Shown here one piece after another: positions 27,131 to 36,183 of a DNA stretch of 64,000 nucleotides. Below the pieces are notes generated by a model. It was not told where the DNA came from, did no database searches, and worked only from the letters and a program-made list of their open reading frames with translations. The position numbers were made by a program, and so were the translations under genes. How positions within the stretch are numbered: position 1 is the first letter of the stretch; each line of letters opens with the position of its first letter. The DNA is from Candidatus Villigracilis adiacens (GTDB lineage: Bacteria; Chloroflexota; Anaerolineae; Anaerolineales; Villigracilaceae). Where the stretch lies: contig JADJBU010000012.1 in NCBI GenBank assembly GCA_016703605.1, positions 62,001 to 126,000 of the forward strand, read 5' to 3'.

Positions 27131-28468
27131 ATGGATATTGAAACCCATTACAACCTCGCCCTCGACTACCTGTATTCCTTTGTGGATTACAGCCTGAAAC
27201 ATTCGTCCGAACTTGCCAAGGCGGATTTTAACCTTGAACGTATGTTCGCCTTGATGGAGTCGCTTGGCAGCCCGCAGGCGAAATATCCGATCGTCCATGT
27301 GGCTGGGACAAAGGGCAAAGGCTCAACATCCGCGTTGTGCGCGGCAGGGTTACAGGCGGCAGGATACAGGACCGGCTTGTACACGTCTCCGCATTTGGAG
27401 GAATTTACCGAGCGGATTTGCATCAACGGCGAGCCGATCTCGCGCGGGCAACTGGTGGAGTTGGTGGAGGATATAAAGCCGCATGTGGCAAGGGTTGACA
27501 AACTCACCACGTTCGAAATTACCACAGCGCTGGCGTTCATGGCGTTCGAGAGGTACGGGGTGAACGCGGCAGTCTTTGAAGTTGGGCTTGGCGGACGGTT
27601 GGACGCGACCAATGTGGTTACGCCAAAGGTCTCGGTGATTACGTCGTTGTCGTATGATCATATGGCGGTGTTGGGCAATACCCTTGCGTTGATCGCGGGC
27701 GAGAAGGCGGGCATCATCAAACCGGGGGTGCCAGTTGTGTCATCTCCGCAGCGGGATGAGGCGTTGCAAGTTCTTTTGCGTGTAGCCAAAGAGGTTGATT
27801 CGGATTTTATTCTTGTCGGGCGGGATGTGGAGTTTGAGAGGAATTCGGCGTCTTTGCAGGGGCAGTCCCTGACAGTAACCGACCGAACCGGGCGGCGGGC
27901 TCCGGTTGGACTCCAGATTCCGCTTCTTGGCGTTTATCAGATCGAAAATGCGGCAACCGCCTACGCCGCCTTGAAGGCGAGTGGCATTCCAATTACCGAT
28001 GCGCAAATCCAAGCCGGCTTTTCTCAGGTACAATGGCGCGCCCGCTTCGAGGTGATGCGTCTTGAGCCGCCTGTTATTTTCGATTGCGCCCACAATCAGG
28101 ATTCGTTCGAGAAACTCTGCGAAACGCTGGAGGAGTATTTTCCGGGGAAAAAGGTTTTTCTCATCTTTGGGGCGTCGGAAGATAAGAACATTCCGGGCAT
28201 GTTTGCGGAGATGAAATTGAAGATTAAGAAAATTATCATCACGCGGGCGGATCATCCGCGCGCCCTCAGTGTGGATCACATTTCGGGTTTTGCCGACCAG
28301 GCTGGGGCGGGGTGGGAGGCGGCCACTCCCGTCAAAGAGGCATTGCGGCTTGCATTGGAGCTATCCGCGAAAGATGGTAGCATTGTATTATCCGCCGGTT
28401 CGATGTTTGTGACGGCGGAAGTGATGAGAGAATGGAAATCGTTGAATGAGTCAACCGAATTGGAATGA
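27131..28468 (+). CDS. folC: Folylpolyglutamate synthase / dihydrofolate synthase
   Basis: 445 aa from ATG 27131; the open frame continues further upstream but that part lacks FolC similarity. VHVAGTKGKGSTSALC is the P-loop of the Mur-ligase fold. TSPHLEEFTERI and GLGGRLDATNVV are FolC signatures, and DCAHNQDSFEKL is in the C-terminal domain. The enzyme adds glutamate to folates (and dihydropteroate in dual-function forms). It overlaps lon by 23 bases, so the two may share a transcript. Confidence 0.93.
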   Translation: MDIETHYNLALDYLYSFVDYSLKHSSELAKADFNLERMFALMESLGSPQAKYPIVHVAGTKGKGSTSALCAAGLQAAGYRTGLYTSPHLEEFTERICINGEPISRGQLVELVEDIKPHVARVDKLTTFEITTALAFMAFERYGVNAAVFEVGLGGRLDATNVVTPKVSVITSLSYDHMAVLGNTLALIAGEKAGIIKPGVPVVSSPQRDEALQVLLRVAKEVDSDFILVGRDVEFERNSASLQGQSLTVTDRTGRRAPVGLQIPLLGVYQIENAATAYAALKASGIPITDAQIQAGFSQVQWRARFEVMRLEPPVIFDCAHNQDSFEKLCETLEEYFPGKKVFLIFGASEDKNIPGMFAEMKLKIKKIIITRADHPRALSVDHISGFADQAGAGWEAATPVKEALRLALELSAKDGSIVLSAGSMFVTAEVMREWKSLNESTELE

Positions 28469-30908
28469 AGAAGAATTTGACCTGACGCTCTCGCAGCGGA
28501 CGGAGGAGTTGTACCGCATCCCGAACATGGAGCCGAAAGCCGACGGTTTGATCGAGGCGGCGGTGCTTCCGTTGCGGGATATGGTGATCTTTCCGCGCAT
28601 GGTTTCGCCGATCTTTATCGGGCGCGAGGCGTCGTTGCTGGCGTTGGAAGAGGCGCATGTGAAGGAGCAGACCATCATTGGTCTGACGCAGCGCGACCCC
28701 GATGTGGAAGACCCGGGTCCGAATGATTTCCTGCCGATCGGGGTGGAGATGGCAGTGGGGCGCCTGCTGGATATGCCCGACGGTTCGCATTCGGCTCTCG
28801 TGCAGGGACGCCGCCGCGTGGAGATCGTGGAGTTTGTGCGTCTGAAGCCGTATATCAAGGTCCGCGCGCGGGTGATTCATGAATCGCCGTCAGCCGACCG
28901 GCAGACGCAGGCGTTGATGCGCTCGGTTTTGAATCAGTTCGACCGTTGCATTCAATTGGACCGTTCCATCCCTGAAGAAGCGCACGTCTTCGCCTTGAAC
29001 ATCGCGGAACCAGGCTGGCTGGCGGATATGATCTCCACTTCGCTGGGTCTGACCTATGAAGCCAAACTGCGGCTGTTGATGATCCTCGACCCCAAGACGC
29101 GGCTCGGGCAACTGAACAACCTGCTTGCCGCCGAAGTGGATGTGCTTGAACTGGAGGATGAAATTCACTCCCGCGTTCAAAATGAGGTGGATAAAAGCCA
29201 GCGCGAATTCTACCTGCGCGAGCAGATGAAACAGATTCAGACCGAGTTGGGCGAAGGCGATATTTTTACGCGCGACGCGGTGGATTTGAAGAAACGTCTC
29301 GAAACCGCCGCCCTGCCGGATGAAGCCCGCAAGGTGGCGTTGAAGGAGGTGGAGCGCTTGAACCAGATGCCGCCCATGGCGCCCGAGGTTGGCATCATCC
29401 GCGCTTATATTGACTGGATTTTGGACCTGCCCTGGAACAACCCAACGCCGGATAACCTCGATGTGAAGAATGCGGGGAAGACCCTGGAGCGCGACCATTA
29501 CGGGTTGAAGAAAGCCAAGGAACGCATCCTTGAGTACATTGCCGTCCGTTCGTTGAAGCCGAAGAAGGAAAGGCAGCCGATTTTATGTTTTGCGGGTCCG
29601 CCTGGGGTCGGTAAAACTTCGCTTGGGCGTTCGATTGCGGATGCGCTCGGGCGCAAGTTCGTGCGCGTCTCTTTGGGCGGCGTGCGCGACGAAGCCGAAA
29701 TCCGCGGACACAGGCGCACGTACATTGGCGCTTTGCCGGGGCGCATTATCCAGACCATGAAGCGGGCTGGAACGTCGAATCCGCTTTTCATGCTGGACGA
29801 GATCGATAAACTGTATTCAGACTTCCGTGGCGATCCGGCTTCGGCGATGCTTGAGGTGTTGGACCCGGAGCAGAATCATTCATTCAGCGATCATTACCTT
29901 GAAATGCCCTTCGATCTGTCGAAGGTCATGTTCATCACCACGGCGAACCATTTGGGGAGCATTCCTTCCCCCCTGCTCGACCGCATGGAGGTGATTGAAT
30001 TCCCCGGGTACATCGAAGAGGAAAAGGTCGAAATTGCGAACCGGTATTTGATCCCCCGCCAGATCGAGGAGACGGGCATCGAAGACCTCGGCGTGAATTT
30101 CGAGGCTGGCGCGATTCAGCGCATGATTCGCGAATATACCTATGAAGCCGGGGTGCGCGGACTGGAACGCGAGATCAGCCGCGTGTGCCGAAAGGTTGCG
30201 CGCATGAAGGCGGAGGGGAAAAAATTTCCCATCACCATTGCGGTGGACGGCATTGATAAACTTCTCGGTCCCCAGCAATTCTTTCCCTCTGAAGCCGAAC
30301 GGACCGACGAGGTGGGCGTCGCCACCAGCCTGGCATGGACGGAGACCGGCGGCGAGATCATGCCGGTGGAGGTTGCCGTCATCGAAGGCAAGGGCGGTTT
30401 GCAAATGACGGGGCAGATGGGCGAGGTGATGCAGGAATCCGCACAGGCGGCGATGACCTACATCAAATCGCGCGCGGCGACTCTCAAGATCGACATGGAA
30501 GTCTTTGAGCGCTTCGACATTCACATCCACATGCCGGAAGGCGGCATCCCCAAAGATGGACCCTCGGCAGGGATTACCATGGCGTCAGCCATTATTTCAG
30601 CTTTAACGGGTCGCCCCATCCTCAAGCATGTCGGTATGACGGGCGAGATCACCCTGCGCGGCAGGGTGCTTCCCATTGGCGGCGTGCGCGAGAAGGTTCT
30701 AGCCGCTCATCGCGCCGGGTTGAAGACGGTCATCCTGCCAGAGAAGAATATGAAAGACCTGGTGGAACTGCCCAAGACGGCAAAGTCTGAAATGAAGATC
30801 ATCCCGGTCAGGCACATGGATGATGTCCTCGATATTGCCCTCGGCAGGCAAAAAATAATCGAACCGCCCAGGCCAAAAAAACCGAAGGACGAGCGCGGCG
30901 AAGAATAG
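28446..30908 (+). CDS. lon: ATP-dependent Lon protease
   Basis: 820 aa, full-length bacterial LonA. The N-domain begins LPLRDMVIFPRM near residue 40. The AAA+ module has Walker A GPPGVGKTS and Walker B MLDEIDKL. The protease domain carries the catalytic serine in PKDGPSAGITMASA and lysine in GGVREKVLAAHRAG. It degrades misfolded and regulatory proteins as a cytoplasmic hexamer. Its start lies inside the end of folC. A strong terminator follows at 30.92 kb. Confidence 0.96.
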   Translation: MSQPNWNEEEFDLTLSQRTEELYRIPNMEPKADGLIEAAVLPLRDMVIFPRMVSPIFIGREASLLALEEAHVKEQTIIGLTQRDPDVEDPGPNDFLPIGVEMAVGRLLDMPDGSHSALVQGRRRVEIVEFVRLKPYIKVRARVIHESPSADRQTQALMRSVLNQFDRCIQLDRSIPEEAHVFALNIAEPGWLADMISTSLGLTYEAKLRLLMILDPKTRLGQLNNLLAAEVDVLELEDEIHSRVQNEVDKSQREFYLREQMKQIQTELGEGDIFTRDAVDLKKRLETAALPDEARKVALKEVERLNQMPPMAPEVGIIRAYIDWILDLPWNNPTPDNLDVKNAGKTLERDHYGLKKAKERILEYIAVRSLKPKKERQPILCFAGPPGVGKTSLGRSIADALGRKFVRVSLGGVRDEAEIRGHRRTYIGALPGRIIQTMKRAGTSNPLFMLDEIDKLYSDFRGDPASAMLEVLDPEQNHSFSDHYLEMPFDLSKVMFITTANHLGSIPSPLLDRMEVIEFPGYIEEEKVEIANRYLIPRQIEETGIEDLGVNFEAGAIQRMIREYTYEAGVRGLEREISRVCRKVARMKAEGKKFPITIAVDGIDKLLGPQQFFPSEAERTDEVGVATSLAWTETGGEIMPVEVAVIEGKGGLQMTGQMGEVMQESAQAAMTYIKSRAATLKIDMEVFERFDIHIHMPEGGIPKDGPSAGITMASAIISALTGRPILKHVGMTGEITLRGRVLPIGGVREKVLAAHRAGLKTVILPEKNMKDLVELPKTAKSEMKIIPVRHMDDVLDIALGRQKIIEPPRPKKPKDERGEE

Positions 30909-30920
30909 TCCCATGAACGC

Positions 30921-30948
30921 AAAACGCAAAATGTGTTTTGCGTTTTTT
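30921..30948 (+). terminator. Rho-independent terminator after lon
   Basis: AAAACGCAAAA (30921-30931) and TTTTGCGTTTT (30936-30946) form an 11-bp stem with a TGTG loop, and the T-rich 3' arm runs on into two further T. It is 12 bases after the lon stop codon. Confidence 0.88.
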
Positions 30949-30957
30949 GCACCACGT

Positions 30958-30985
30958 TTGCATTTTCCCCAAACCGTTTTACAAT
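30958..30985 (+). promoter_or_regulatory. Promoter of the SDR gene
   Basis: TTGCAT (30958-30963) and TACAAT (30980-30985) are spaced by 16 bases. The expected transcription start is about 30992, three bases before ATG 30995, so the message would be essentially leaderless. Confidence 0.65.
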
Positions 30986-30994
30986 TCCAGCATC

Positions 30995-31816
30995 ATGAAC
31001 ACTACCCCCATGCCGCTCAAAGATAAAGTAGTTCTCATTACCGGCGCGTCCTCCGGCTTCGGCGAAGACGCCGCCTGGTTATTCGCCCGGGAAGGCTGCA
31101 AGGTGGCGCTTGCCGCCCGCCGCATCGACCGCCTGCAACGCCTGGCCGCAAAGATACAGGATTATGGCGGAGAGGCAATCGCAATCCCGGTGGACATCGT
31201 CAACTCCGACGATGTCGATAACATGGTGCAGACCGCCATCGACCTTTACGGCCGCATCGATATCCTTTTCAATAATGCGGGCATTGGCAGGGTCGGCTGG
31301 TACGAGGAACACACTCCCGACCGCGATATCGACCTGCTTATAAAAGTGAACCTCATTGGCACAATGCGCGTCACCCGCATGGTTCTTCCGCACATGATCG
31401 CGCGCCGCAATGGTCACATCATCAACATGGTCTCGGTGGCGGGCTTGATCGCTCCGCCCTTGCTCACCAGTTACGCCGCCAGCAAGCACGGGGCAAAAGC
31501 CTTCACCGACTCGCTGCGCCGCGAGGTCGGGGTGTATGGCATCAAGGTCAGCGGCATCTACCCGGGACCCGCCTCCACCGAATTTGGAAAACACATCGGC
31601 TCGAACGTCGCCTATCAGTCCCTGCGGCAAAGGCTCAACCTTCGCATGTCGTCCGAATACGTCGCCCGCCGCGTGATCGACGTCGCAAAACGTCCGCGCC
31701 GCAGCCTGGTCATTCCGTGGTGGTTTCGGATTGCCACAACCACTGAAGCGGTCGCCCCCTTCATTGTGGACTGGATCACCATGTTATTTTCGAAGATCAA
31801 ACATAAACCGGATTAG
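30995..31816 (+). CDS. Classical short-chain dehydrogenase/reductase
   Basis: 273 aa. It has LITGASSGFGEDAA (cofactor loop TGxxxGxG), NNAGIG, and the catalytic Ser with YAASKHGAKAF (YxxxK); ISGIYPGPASTE follows. The C-terminus (~230-273) is more hydrophobic than usual, as in SDRs that act on lipids. The Arg-rich AARRIDRLQ after beta2 suggests NADP(H). It reads from its own promoter just after the lon terminator. Confidence 0.9.
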   Translation: MNTTPMPLKDKVVLITGASSGFGEDAAWLFAREGCKVALAARRIDRLQRLAAKIQDYGGEAIAIPVDIVNSDDVDNMVQTAIDLYGRIDILFNNAGIGRVGWYEEHTPDRDIDLLIKVNLIGTMRVTRMVLPHMIARRNGHIINMVSVAGLIAPPLLTSYAASKHGAKAFTDSLRREVGVYGIKVSGIYPGPASTEFGKHIGSNVAYQSLRQRLNLRMSSEYVARRVIDVAKRPRRSLVIPWWFRIATTTEAVAPFIVDWITMLFSKIKHKPD

Positions 31817-31825
31817 GAGACTCCT

Positions 31826-32932
31826 GTGACCCGTTCCCGACTTGACCGCCTGACCGCCTCTCTCTTAAACTCGAACCTGGATGCTGTTATTCTGAATCCG
31901 GGTCCCACGCTGAAATATCTCACCGGAATAAACTTCCACCTGATGGAACGCCCGGTGGTGTTATTCGTCTCGCCGGGGAAAGACCCGGTTTTGGTTTTGC
32001 CCGAACTCGAACTCCCCAAAGTGGATTTGTTCCCCTACAAGGTTCAGGGAATTGCCTACGGCGAGAATCCCTCCGGGTGGGATGACGCTTTCAGAAAAGC
32101 CGCCCAGGCTCTCGGTCTGGATGCGAAGCGCATCGGCGTCGAGCCGCGTCAATTACGGCTGCTGGAATTTCGTCACGTCAAGGCGGGCGCACCCGAAGCG
32201 GACTTCCCCGATGCGACGGATGTCCTGGCTGAGTTGCGCTTGCGCAAAGACAAAGCTGAGGTGGACGCCATGCGCCGCGCAGTGAAGATCGCCCAGGATG
32301 CGCTGGAGGCGGTGATTCCGCAAATTAAGGTTGGGATGACCGAGCGCGAGGTTGCCTCTGAGTTGGTGATGCAACTGTTGAAACACGGCTCCGAATCCGA
32401 GATGCCTTTTGCGCCCATCGTTTCGGCGGGACCCAATTCTGCGAATCCGCACGCTTCACCGACAGACCGCAAATTGCAAACGGGCGACCTGCTCGTCGTG
32501 GATTGGGGCGCGGCATACGATGGTTATATCTCCGACCTGACGCGCACCTTTGCCGTCGGCGAAGTGGATGAAGAATATAAAATGATTCACCGCATCGTTC
32601 AGGATGCCAATGCCGCCGGACGCGCCGCCGCCAAACCCGGCGTCCCCTGCGCGGATGTGGATAAAGCCGCAAGGGATGTTATCGAAAAAGCGGGTTACGG
32701 AAAATTTTTCACCCATCGCACCGGTCACGGCATCGGCATGGAAGGACACGAAGCCCCCTACATGCGCGGCGATAATATGCAAGTGCTGGAACCGGGCATG
32801 GCGTTTACTGTCGAGCCGGGCATTTACCTGCTCGGACGCAACGGCGTGAGGATCGAAGATAATATGGTGATCAGCGAATCCGGCGCGGAGAGTTTATCCG
32901 ATATGTCGAGGGAGATACGGGTGGCAGGGTAG
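31826..32932 (+). CDS. M24-family aminopeptidase (Xaa-Pro peptidase type)
   Basis: 368 aa, GTG start behind AGGAG (31815-31819). An N-terminal creatinase-like domain (~1-130) precedes a pita-bread fold from ~140. Metal ligands lie in VDWGAAYDGYISDLTRTF (two Asp), GHGIGMEGHEAP (His), VEPGIY (Glu) and IEDNMVI (Glu). Two-domain M24 proteins of this kind cleave N-terminal residues before proline in the cytoplasm. It is 9 bases after the SDR gene and probably cotranscribed. Confidence 0.9.
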   Translation: MTRSRLDRLTASLLNSNLDAVILNPGPTLKYLTGINFHLMERPVVLFVSPGKDPVLVLPELELPKVDLFPYKVQGIAYGENPSGWDDAFRKAAQALGLDAKRIGVEPRQLRLLEFRHVKAGAPEADFPDATDVLAELRLRKDKAEVDAMRRAVKIAQDALEAVIPQIKVGMTEREVASELVMQLLKHGSESEMPFAPIVSAGPNSANPHASPTDRKLQTGDLLVVDWGAAYDGYISDLTRTFAVGEVDEEYKMIHRIVQDANAAGRAAAKPGVPCADVDKAARDVIEKAGYGKFFTHRTGHGIGMEGHEAPYMRGDNMQVLEPGMAFTVEPGIYLLGRNGVRIEDNMVISESGAESLSDMSREIRVAG

Positions 32933-33031
32933 TTGAAATTCTTTGCCGCAGTTTGCGCAGATTTCGCGGATGATTTAAGGTCAGTTCGTGAAAATTATCG
33001 AAATCCGCGGCTGAGGGTTTAGGAACAATAA

Positions 33032-33622
33032 ATGATGAACAGTAAAGCCGTATCAAGTTATCTCGCCCTCTTGGACTCCCAGCGCGAGTCGGTTTTTACC
33101 GCGTTGGATGGCATTACCGATGAACAGTTGTGGCAGCGCCCCTCTCCCAAAGAATGGAGCATTGGTGAAATTCTCGACCACAACTATTTGCTGTTTGCTT
33201 CGTTCCACCCCGTTGTGCGGCGGATGTGGGACTGGTTCGGCTGGTACGGGCGTTTACGGCGGAACCGTCCTTATGTGACCGGGATCGAAGACCTGTATCG
33301 CAGCCCAAAATTCCCGCAATGGGTGGGCTTCATGTGGACTCCGCGTTACAACGACCGTAAACCGGTTTCGCTCGAAGCGCTAAAGAAGGAGATGCGCGGC
33401 CTGCACGCGAACGTCCGCGCTTTTTACGAAGGCAAGGATGAGGATGTGCTGGGAAATCTCTACCTGTATGATCCGCTCTTCGGCTGGTGTAATTTGATCG
33501 TTACACTGCGGATTGGAATCTACCACGACCAATTGCATTTCGACGATGTGATTGTGTGCAGGCAAAACATGTCAGGCACGGAGTCGAAAGCGGCGCTGTG
33601 GCGCCATGGCGACATCTCCTGA
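33032..33622 (+). CDS. DinB-superfamily protein with MITE-derived C-terminus
   Basis: 196 aa. The DinB four-helix fold shows an N-terminal helix with LDSQRESVFTALDGITDEQLWQR, WSIGEILDHNY for the first metal histidine, and IYHDQLHFD for the HxxxH pair. Such proteins are metal-dependent thiol transferases or hydrolases; the substrate is unknown. The last 22 residues, from VCRQ to the stop, are encoded by the inserted element at 33554-33679. Joining the flanks at the duplicated ATGTGATT gives an open frame that ends in IKRARAFK then TAG. The native C-terminus has therefore been replaced by element sequence, but the metal-site part is intact. Confidence 0.82.
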   Translation: MMNSKAVSSYLALLDSQRESVFTALDGITDEQLWQRPSPKEWSIGEILDHNYLLFASFHPVVRRMWDWFGWYGRLRRNRPYVTGIEDLYRSPKFPQWVGFMWTPRYNDRKPVSLEALKKEMRGLHANVRAFYEGKDEDVLGNLYLYDPLFGWCNLIVTLRIGIYHDQLHFDDVIVCRQNMSGTESKAALWRHGDIS

Positions 33623-33679
33623 CTTTCGAGCAAAATCGGGAGATGTCGCAGCCCAAACTGACAACCTTTGCTTGCACAC
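33554..33679 (+). mobile_element. 126-bp MITE with terminal inverted repeats and 8-bp target duplication
   Basis: The ends GTGTGCAGGCAAA (33554-33566) and TTTGCTTGCACAC (33667-33679) are inverted repeats matching at 12 of 13 positions. The element is flanked by identical ATGTGATT at 33546-33553 and 33680-33687. Internally CGACATCTCC (33610-33619) and GGAGATGTCG (33639-33648) form a stem. It encodes no transposase. The left ~90 bp are nearly repeated, inverted, at 58.5 kb. An 8-bp duplication points to mobilisation by a transposase of a family with that target size; the family is not identified here. Confidence 0.88.
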
Positions 33680-33743
33680 ATGTGATTAAACGGGCGAGGG
33701 CATTCAAATAGACGGTGGTAGAATGCAATCCCTTTGGAGAGAG

Positions 33744-33938
33744 ATGCCTGTTAAATTGATTTTGAGAAAAACGGAATACGAAGTGAAAGCCGGGATGGCT
33801 TTATTGGATGCGTTGAAGAAGTGCAATATCATCCCGGAGTCGGTCATCGCCACCCGCGAAGGGGAATTGATCACCGAGGATGAGATATTGAAAGACGGGG
33901 AAGTCATTAAATTGATCGCGGTCATTTCGGGCGGCTGA
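33744..33938 (+). CDS. ThiS/MoaD/TtuB-like sulfur-carrier protein
   Basis: 64 aa from ATG 33744, which follows GGAGAG closely; an ATG at 33723 would add 7 residues. It is a small beta-grasp protein with MALLDALKKCNI in the first helix and the required C-terminal Gly-Gly (VISGG), where a thiocarboxylate is formed by an E1-like enzyme. The next gene starts one base after its stop and encodes a TtuA-like tRNA sulfurtransferase, so this protein is its likely sulfur donor (TtuB-type role). Confidence 0.82.
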   Translation: MPVKLILRKTEYEVKAGMALLDALKKCNIIPESVIATREGELITEDEILKDGEVIKLIAVISGG

Positions 33939-33939
33939 C

Positions 33940-34881
33940 ATGAAGTGCAAAAAGTGCGGCGGGAAAGCCTCGGTCAACATGCGCCAGCATCGCATGGCGT
34001 TGTGCCGGGACCATTTCGTCGAATGGATTCCCGAGCAGACCGAGCGCTTCATCAAGAAATACAACATGTTCACGCGGGACGAGAAGATTCTTGTGGCAGT
34101 TTCGGGCGGCAAGGATTCGCTTTCGTTATGGGATATCCTCGTCCGCCTCGGCTACAAAGCGGATGGGTTGTATCTCGGTCTCGGCATTGACGGTGGAATC
34201 GGCTACTCCGAGGAGTCGCACCGGCTGACTGCGGAGTTCGCGCAAAAGAACGGGCTCGAATTATATGTGGTTGATATAGAAAAAGAATACGGATATTCCA
34301 TCCCCGTCCTTTCTCAGATCAGCCACCGCGGATATGGAAAACCGTGTTCGGTCTGCGGGTTGACAAAACGCCATGAGATGAACCGTATTGCGCGAGACCT
34401 CGGGTACGATGTGCTTGCCACCGGTCACAATCTCGATGATGAGGCGGCGGTCCTGTTTGGCAATACCCTGCATTGGGAGGCGGACTATCTCTTACGGCAG
34501 GGACCCGTCCTGCCTGAGATGGAAGGGCTGGCTCGCAAGGTTAAGCCGTTGTGCCGGTTTTATGAGCGTGAAATGACCGCCTACGCCATTGCGCGTGGGA
34601 TCGAGTACATCTATGAGGAGTGTCCGTTCGCGGAAGGCGCAACCCAGATTTTCTACAAAGAAACCCTGAATCAATTGGAGAATGCCCGCCCCGGGGCAAA
34701 ACTTATCTTTTACCTGAGTTTTTTGGAGGCGCGCCGCAGCGGTGAACTGTTCATTCAAAAGGAAAATACTCCGGCGCATTTGCATCCCTGCTCGCGCTGC
34801 GGGCAACTTACATCCGCGCCGGAGTTGTGCTCGTTTTGCAGGATGTTCGAAAAGGCGGGCTTGGCGTCCGGGGAAAATTAA
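33940..34881 (+). CDS. TtuA/TtcA-family tRNA 2-thiolation enzyme
   Basis: 313 aa. An N-terminal zinc finger (CKKCGGKAS ... CRDH) precedes the PP-loop VAVSGGKDSLSL. CSVCG at mid-protein and a later conserved cysteine in EECPFAEG match the iron-sulfur-ligand cysteines of TtuA/TtcA. A second zinc finger closes the protein (CSRCG ... CSFCRMF). The double-finger architecture and the adjacent ThiS-like gene match TtuA of Thermus, which makes 2-thioribothymidine at tRNA position 54. Other members of the group modify position 34 or 32, so the target base is inferred. Confidence 0.85.
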   Translation: MKCKKCGGKASVNMRQHRMALCRDHFVEWIPEQTERFIKKYNMFTRDEKILVAVSGGKDSLSLWDILVRLGYKADGLYLGLGIDGGIGYSEESHRLTAEFAQKNGLELYVVDIEKEYGYSIPVLSQISHRGYGKPCSVCGLTKRHEMNRIARDLGYDVLATGHNLDDEAAVLFGNTLHWEADYLLRQGPVLPEMEGLARKVKPLCRFYEREMTAYAIARGIEYIYEECPFAEGATQIFYKETLNQLENARPGAKLIFYLSFLEARRSGELFIQKENTPAHLHPCSRCGQLTSAPELCSFCRMFEKAGLASGEN

Positions 34882-34901
34882 GAGATCACCTTATGCGGCG
34901 C

Positions 34902-34922
34902 TGCGAGATTTATCTCGCAATT
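34902..34922. repeat. Short hairpin repeat, copy A
   Basis: TGCGAGA, TTTA and TCTCGCA make a 7-bp hairpin at 34902-34919. GCGAGATTTATCTCGCAATT (34903-34922) recurs with one change at 39576-39595. It lies in the ~120-bp gap between convergent genes and has no T-run of its own. Confidence 0.6.
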
Positions 34923-35001
34923 TCAGGCAGGCTTTTGAGCGAGAAGCGAACGTCAGGAGACGTTCGACTCCGCTCAAACCAATATGTTTTTCAAATGGGA
35001 A

Positions 35002-35991
35002 TTATCTTGCCACAGTCACGATCAGGCCGATCAAAAACAAACCGAATGCAATATAACCGGCGATCTGTTCCTGGGTGAATACGTCTATGCGGGGCGTTTC
35101 GAACCCAAACCGGTTTGCGGGGCTTGGGATCGGCGTTTCCTGTTTGCCGAACAGGGCGTTACAGAATGTTTTCACGTCGGCGGGGCGGTCGTCGGGATGC
35201 AGAGACATTGCCCATAGGACGGCTTTTTCGACGGCAGGGCTGAGGCGTGGGTTAATGTCAATGGGGGGAGTCAGGTTTCGGCTATTGAGGAACCGCTTCC
35301 TGGCTTCCGCTGGGGGTTCGTTGGTCAGGAGATGGTAGAGAGTCGCGCCGAAGGAAAAAATATCCGCCCGCGGGTCTGTGTGGGTGTCGTCGCCGCCGTA
35401 TTGTTCAAGCGGAGTATAAAGCGCGGTGCCTTGCCCTTGGATGACGGTGATGGTCACTTCGCCGGGAGCCATGATCTTAACCAGCCCAAAATCAACCAGT
35501 TTGACCAGCCCGCTGGGGGTGAGTTTGATGTTGCTGGGTTTGATGTCGCGGTGGATGATGGGCGGGTCCTGGTGATGAAGGTAGTCGAGAGCGTCCGCGA
35601 TCTGACCCGCCCAGTTGAGGACGTCCTTTTCGGGCAGGAAGGAATCGTTCCGCCGCGCATCCTGCATCAGTTGGCGCAGGTCTTTGCCGGGCACATAATC
35701 CATCACGAGATAATCGCGGGTTTCGACCGAGAAAAAATCCGAGACTTTTGGTAGGTTGGGGTGATCGAGACGCGCAAGCACAGACGCCTCGCGAAAGAAT
35801 TGTTCGCGGGCTTGCGCCAAAACTTCATTTGGGAGAGACTGGTTGTGCTCCACTTCCTTGAGGGCGCACAATCTCCCCTGCAGACGCATGTCTTCCGCAA
35901 GGTAGATGTTGCCTGTGCCGCCCCGCCCGACCTGTTCCCGGACGATGTAGCGTTCGCGCAGGGTCTCCCCGTTCGATAACGATGGGGACAA
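35002..35991 (-). CDS. Hanks-type Ser/Thr protein kinase with C-terminal membrane anchor
   Basis: 329 aa. Kinase domain ~15-275: glycine loop VGRGGTGNIYLAED, Lys in LCALKEVEH, catalytic IHRDIKPSNIKL, and VDFGLVK for DFG. One membrane helix at ~307-326 is followed by only a few residues, so the protein is tail-anchored with a cytoplasmic kinase and no extracellular sensor domain. It is divergent from an FHA-winged-helix regulator 190 bases away. FHA domains bind phosphothreonine, so that regulator is a plausible substrate or reader of this kinase. Confidence 0.9.
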   Translation of the reverse strand: MSPSLSNGETLRERYIVREQVGRGGTGNIYLAEDMRLQGRLCALKEVEHNQSLPNEVLAQAREQFFREASVLARLDHPNLPKVSDFFSVETRDYLVMDYVPGKDLRQLMQDARRNDSFLPEKDVLNWAGQIADALDYLHHQDPPIIHRDIKPSNIKLTPSGLVKLVDFGLVKIMAPGEVTITVIQGQGTALYTPLEQYGGDDTHTDPRADIFSFGATLYHLLTNEPPAEARKRFLNSRNLTPPIDINPRLSPAVEKAVLWAMSLHPDDRPADVKTFCNALFGKQETPIPSPANRFGFETPRIDVFTQEQIAGYIAFGLFLIGLIVTVAR

Positions 35992-36134
35992 TCCTTCTCC
36001 TTCTTTTCAAAGCGGCTGCCATGCTGGGGCGATATTTTCGGCGTGTATCACCCTTGCGTCTCTGATCGAGATTTGCAATATAATCCATGCACAGAATCCC
36101 GCTTTTCTGCTATATTATAAACGGCTTTGCGAGT

Positions 36135-36158
36135 AGGACAAGCCCATGGGCTTGTCCT
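36135..36158. promoter_or_regulatory. 24-bp perfect palindrome upstream of the FHA regulator
   Basis: Positions 36135-36158 are an exact palindrome with centre CCCATGGG and outer arms AGGACAAG/CTTGTCCT. It lies between an AT-rich TATATTATAA box (36111-36120) and the ribosome-binding site of the FHA gene. It may be an operator or a 5'-UTR hairpin. It has no loop, so a DNA-binding dimer site is at least as likely. Confidence 0.5.
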
Positions 36159-36183
36159 GCTTCTGCGAACCAACGAGGAGATT

